From positions 2,921,501 to 2,985,500 of the forward strand of contig CM052361.1 of NCBI GenBank assembly GCA_028551475.1: a stretch of DNA of 64,000 nt, given 5' to 3'. This stretch comes from Casuarina equisetifolia. Taxonomy: Eukaryota; Streptophyta; Magnoliopsida; Fagales; Casuarinaceae. Both the position numbers and the translations under genes were made by a program. Shown here piece by piece: positions 63,457 through 64,000 of the stretch (positions within the stretch are counted from its first letter, which is position 1; each line of letters opens with the position of its first letter). The notes beneath the pieces were generated by a model. That model did not search any database. It was not told the origin of the DNA and worked only from the letters and a program-made list of their open reading frames with translations.

Positions 63457-63539
63457 AACGCCCTCTGAAATGGAAGCCGCCACAATATCCTCTTGTCCCC
63501 TTCGGATATGGTTATGAAGGCTTCAGCAGTAGTAGGATT

Positions 63540-64000
63540 TGTTAACTCTTTTACGTGCTACAAGCACAAAGCATGGTAATCATATCGAGGTTGTTATTTT
63601 ATTTCTTTTATGGACAAAAAAGGTGAGAAATTTTGGTGTCTTGAACTGGAAACTAAAGAGAAGCCCCTTCGAGATAGTTAGTGAAAATTATTTAAAAAAT
63701 GATTTTCAAGGTAGTGAAAAAGGAAATGACCATAAAAAAAATTAGGACACATAAATAAGCTCATATGAGAGATTTGCTAGGGAGCCACCATTGCTATATT
63801 CTATAACTAACAAGAAGAATATAATTGTCACCAATTTAAGTTAAAAGTTAAGTATTCAGACACCTAGAAAGCATGAAATATTTTAGTACTAATGATCCAA
63901 TCATTTTTGTCAATACCATAAACATATATTCATATAATAATGTGTATAAAAGAGATGAATCTCTTAAATTAATTGTTTTCTGTTTTTTGGTTAAAAAGTT
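63540..64000 (+). repeat. Duplicate of the region downstream of gene A
   Basis: Aligns with about 7,510-7,790: shared tacaagcacaaagcatggta, gatccaat, and tgtgtataaaagaga. It includes TATAAAAG at 63,945-63,952. The copy runs off the right edge. Confidence 0.75.

Noticed and set aside
1-64000. CRISPR array, bacterial operon or organellar insertion
   Set aside because: Direct repeats found are tandem satellites or terminal repeats without regular unique spacers; no organellar or bacterial genes are recognisable.

Overview
This is a eudicot plant nuclear window: AT-rich, intron-bearing, and filled with nested retroelements. No bacterial, organellar or CRISPR signal was seen. Most of the 64 kb is old repeat: copia-type and gypsy-type LTR fossils, solo LTRs, L1-type LINE pieces, a SINE and a fold-back DNA element. 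Very few intact genes remain, and none of the long open frames is a conventional host enzyme gene.

The most interesting host content is a dispersed cluster of tiny two-exon genes for secreted peptides, all on the + strand. Three can be read as complete spliced frames (about 6.48-7.29 kb, 30.57-31.15 kb and 57.89-63.05 kb). One has a damaged or shifted start (16.19-16.73 kb). One is an exon-1 relic (29.42 kb), and a further locus is suggested only by flanking sequence (32.69 and 38.74 kb). Each has a short first exon for a signal peptide ending in a motif like ELVQ/ALAQ, a phase-1 intron of about 345 to 620 bp (4.9 kb where transposons sit in it), and a small second exon for a very variable mature peptide of roughly 40-61 residues. 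Flanks and introns align between copies better than the second exons do. The last gene encodes an 84-residue precursor with a strongly basic mature part of about 61 residues. Size, charge and the presence of LRR-receptor sequence nearby recall the rust-induced secreted peptide (RISP) family of poplar and willow, reported to sit in clusters with LRR receptor genes. That link is from memory and is an inference.

Layout: 1-2.7 kb, disrupted LRR receptor-kinase-type gene on the - strand, running off the left edge. 3.6-5.9 kb, fold-back element with a ~191-bp array. 6.3-7.8 kb, peptide gene A. 8.8-15.9 kb, copia fossil 1. 15.9-17.6 kb, peptide gene B. 17.6-28.9 kb, copia fossil 2 carrying a gypsy fragment, a solo LTR and a LINE. 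28.9-32.9 kb, peptide relic C, peptide gene D and a tandem repeat. 32.9-37.8 kb, copia fossil 3 with a solo LTR. 39.2-50.6 kb, copia fossil 4 carrying a LINE with a large inverted duplication and nested solo LTRs. 50.6-51.2 kb, second LRR relic. 51.5-57.6 kb, tandem ~2.3-kb duplications with a solo LTR. 57.9-63.1 kb, peptide gene F with a LINE and solo LTR inside its intron. 63.3 kb, a SINE. The right edge repeats the sequence downstream of gene A.

Limits: all boundaries, homologies and identities were judged by eye. Family names rest on recognised motifs, not searches. Organism identity beyond eudicot is not established; Salicaceae is a guess that depends on the RISP comparison.
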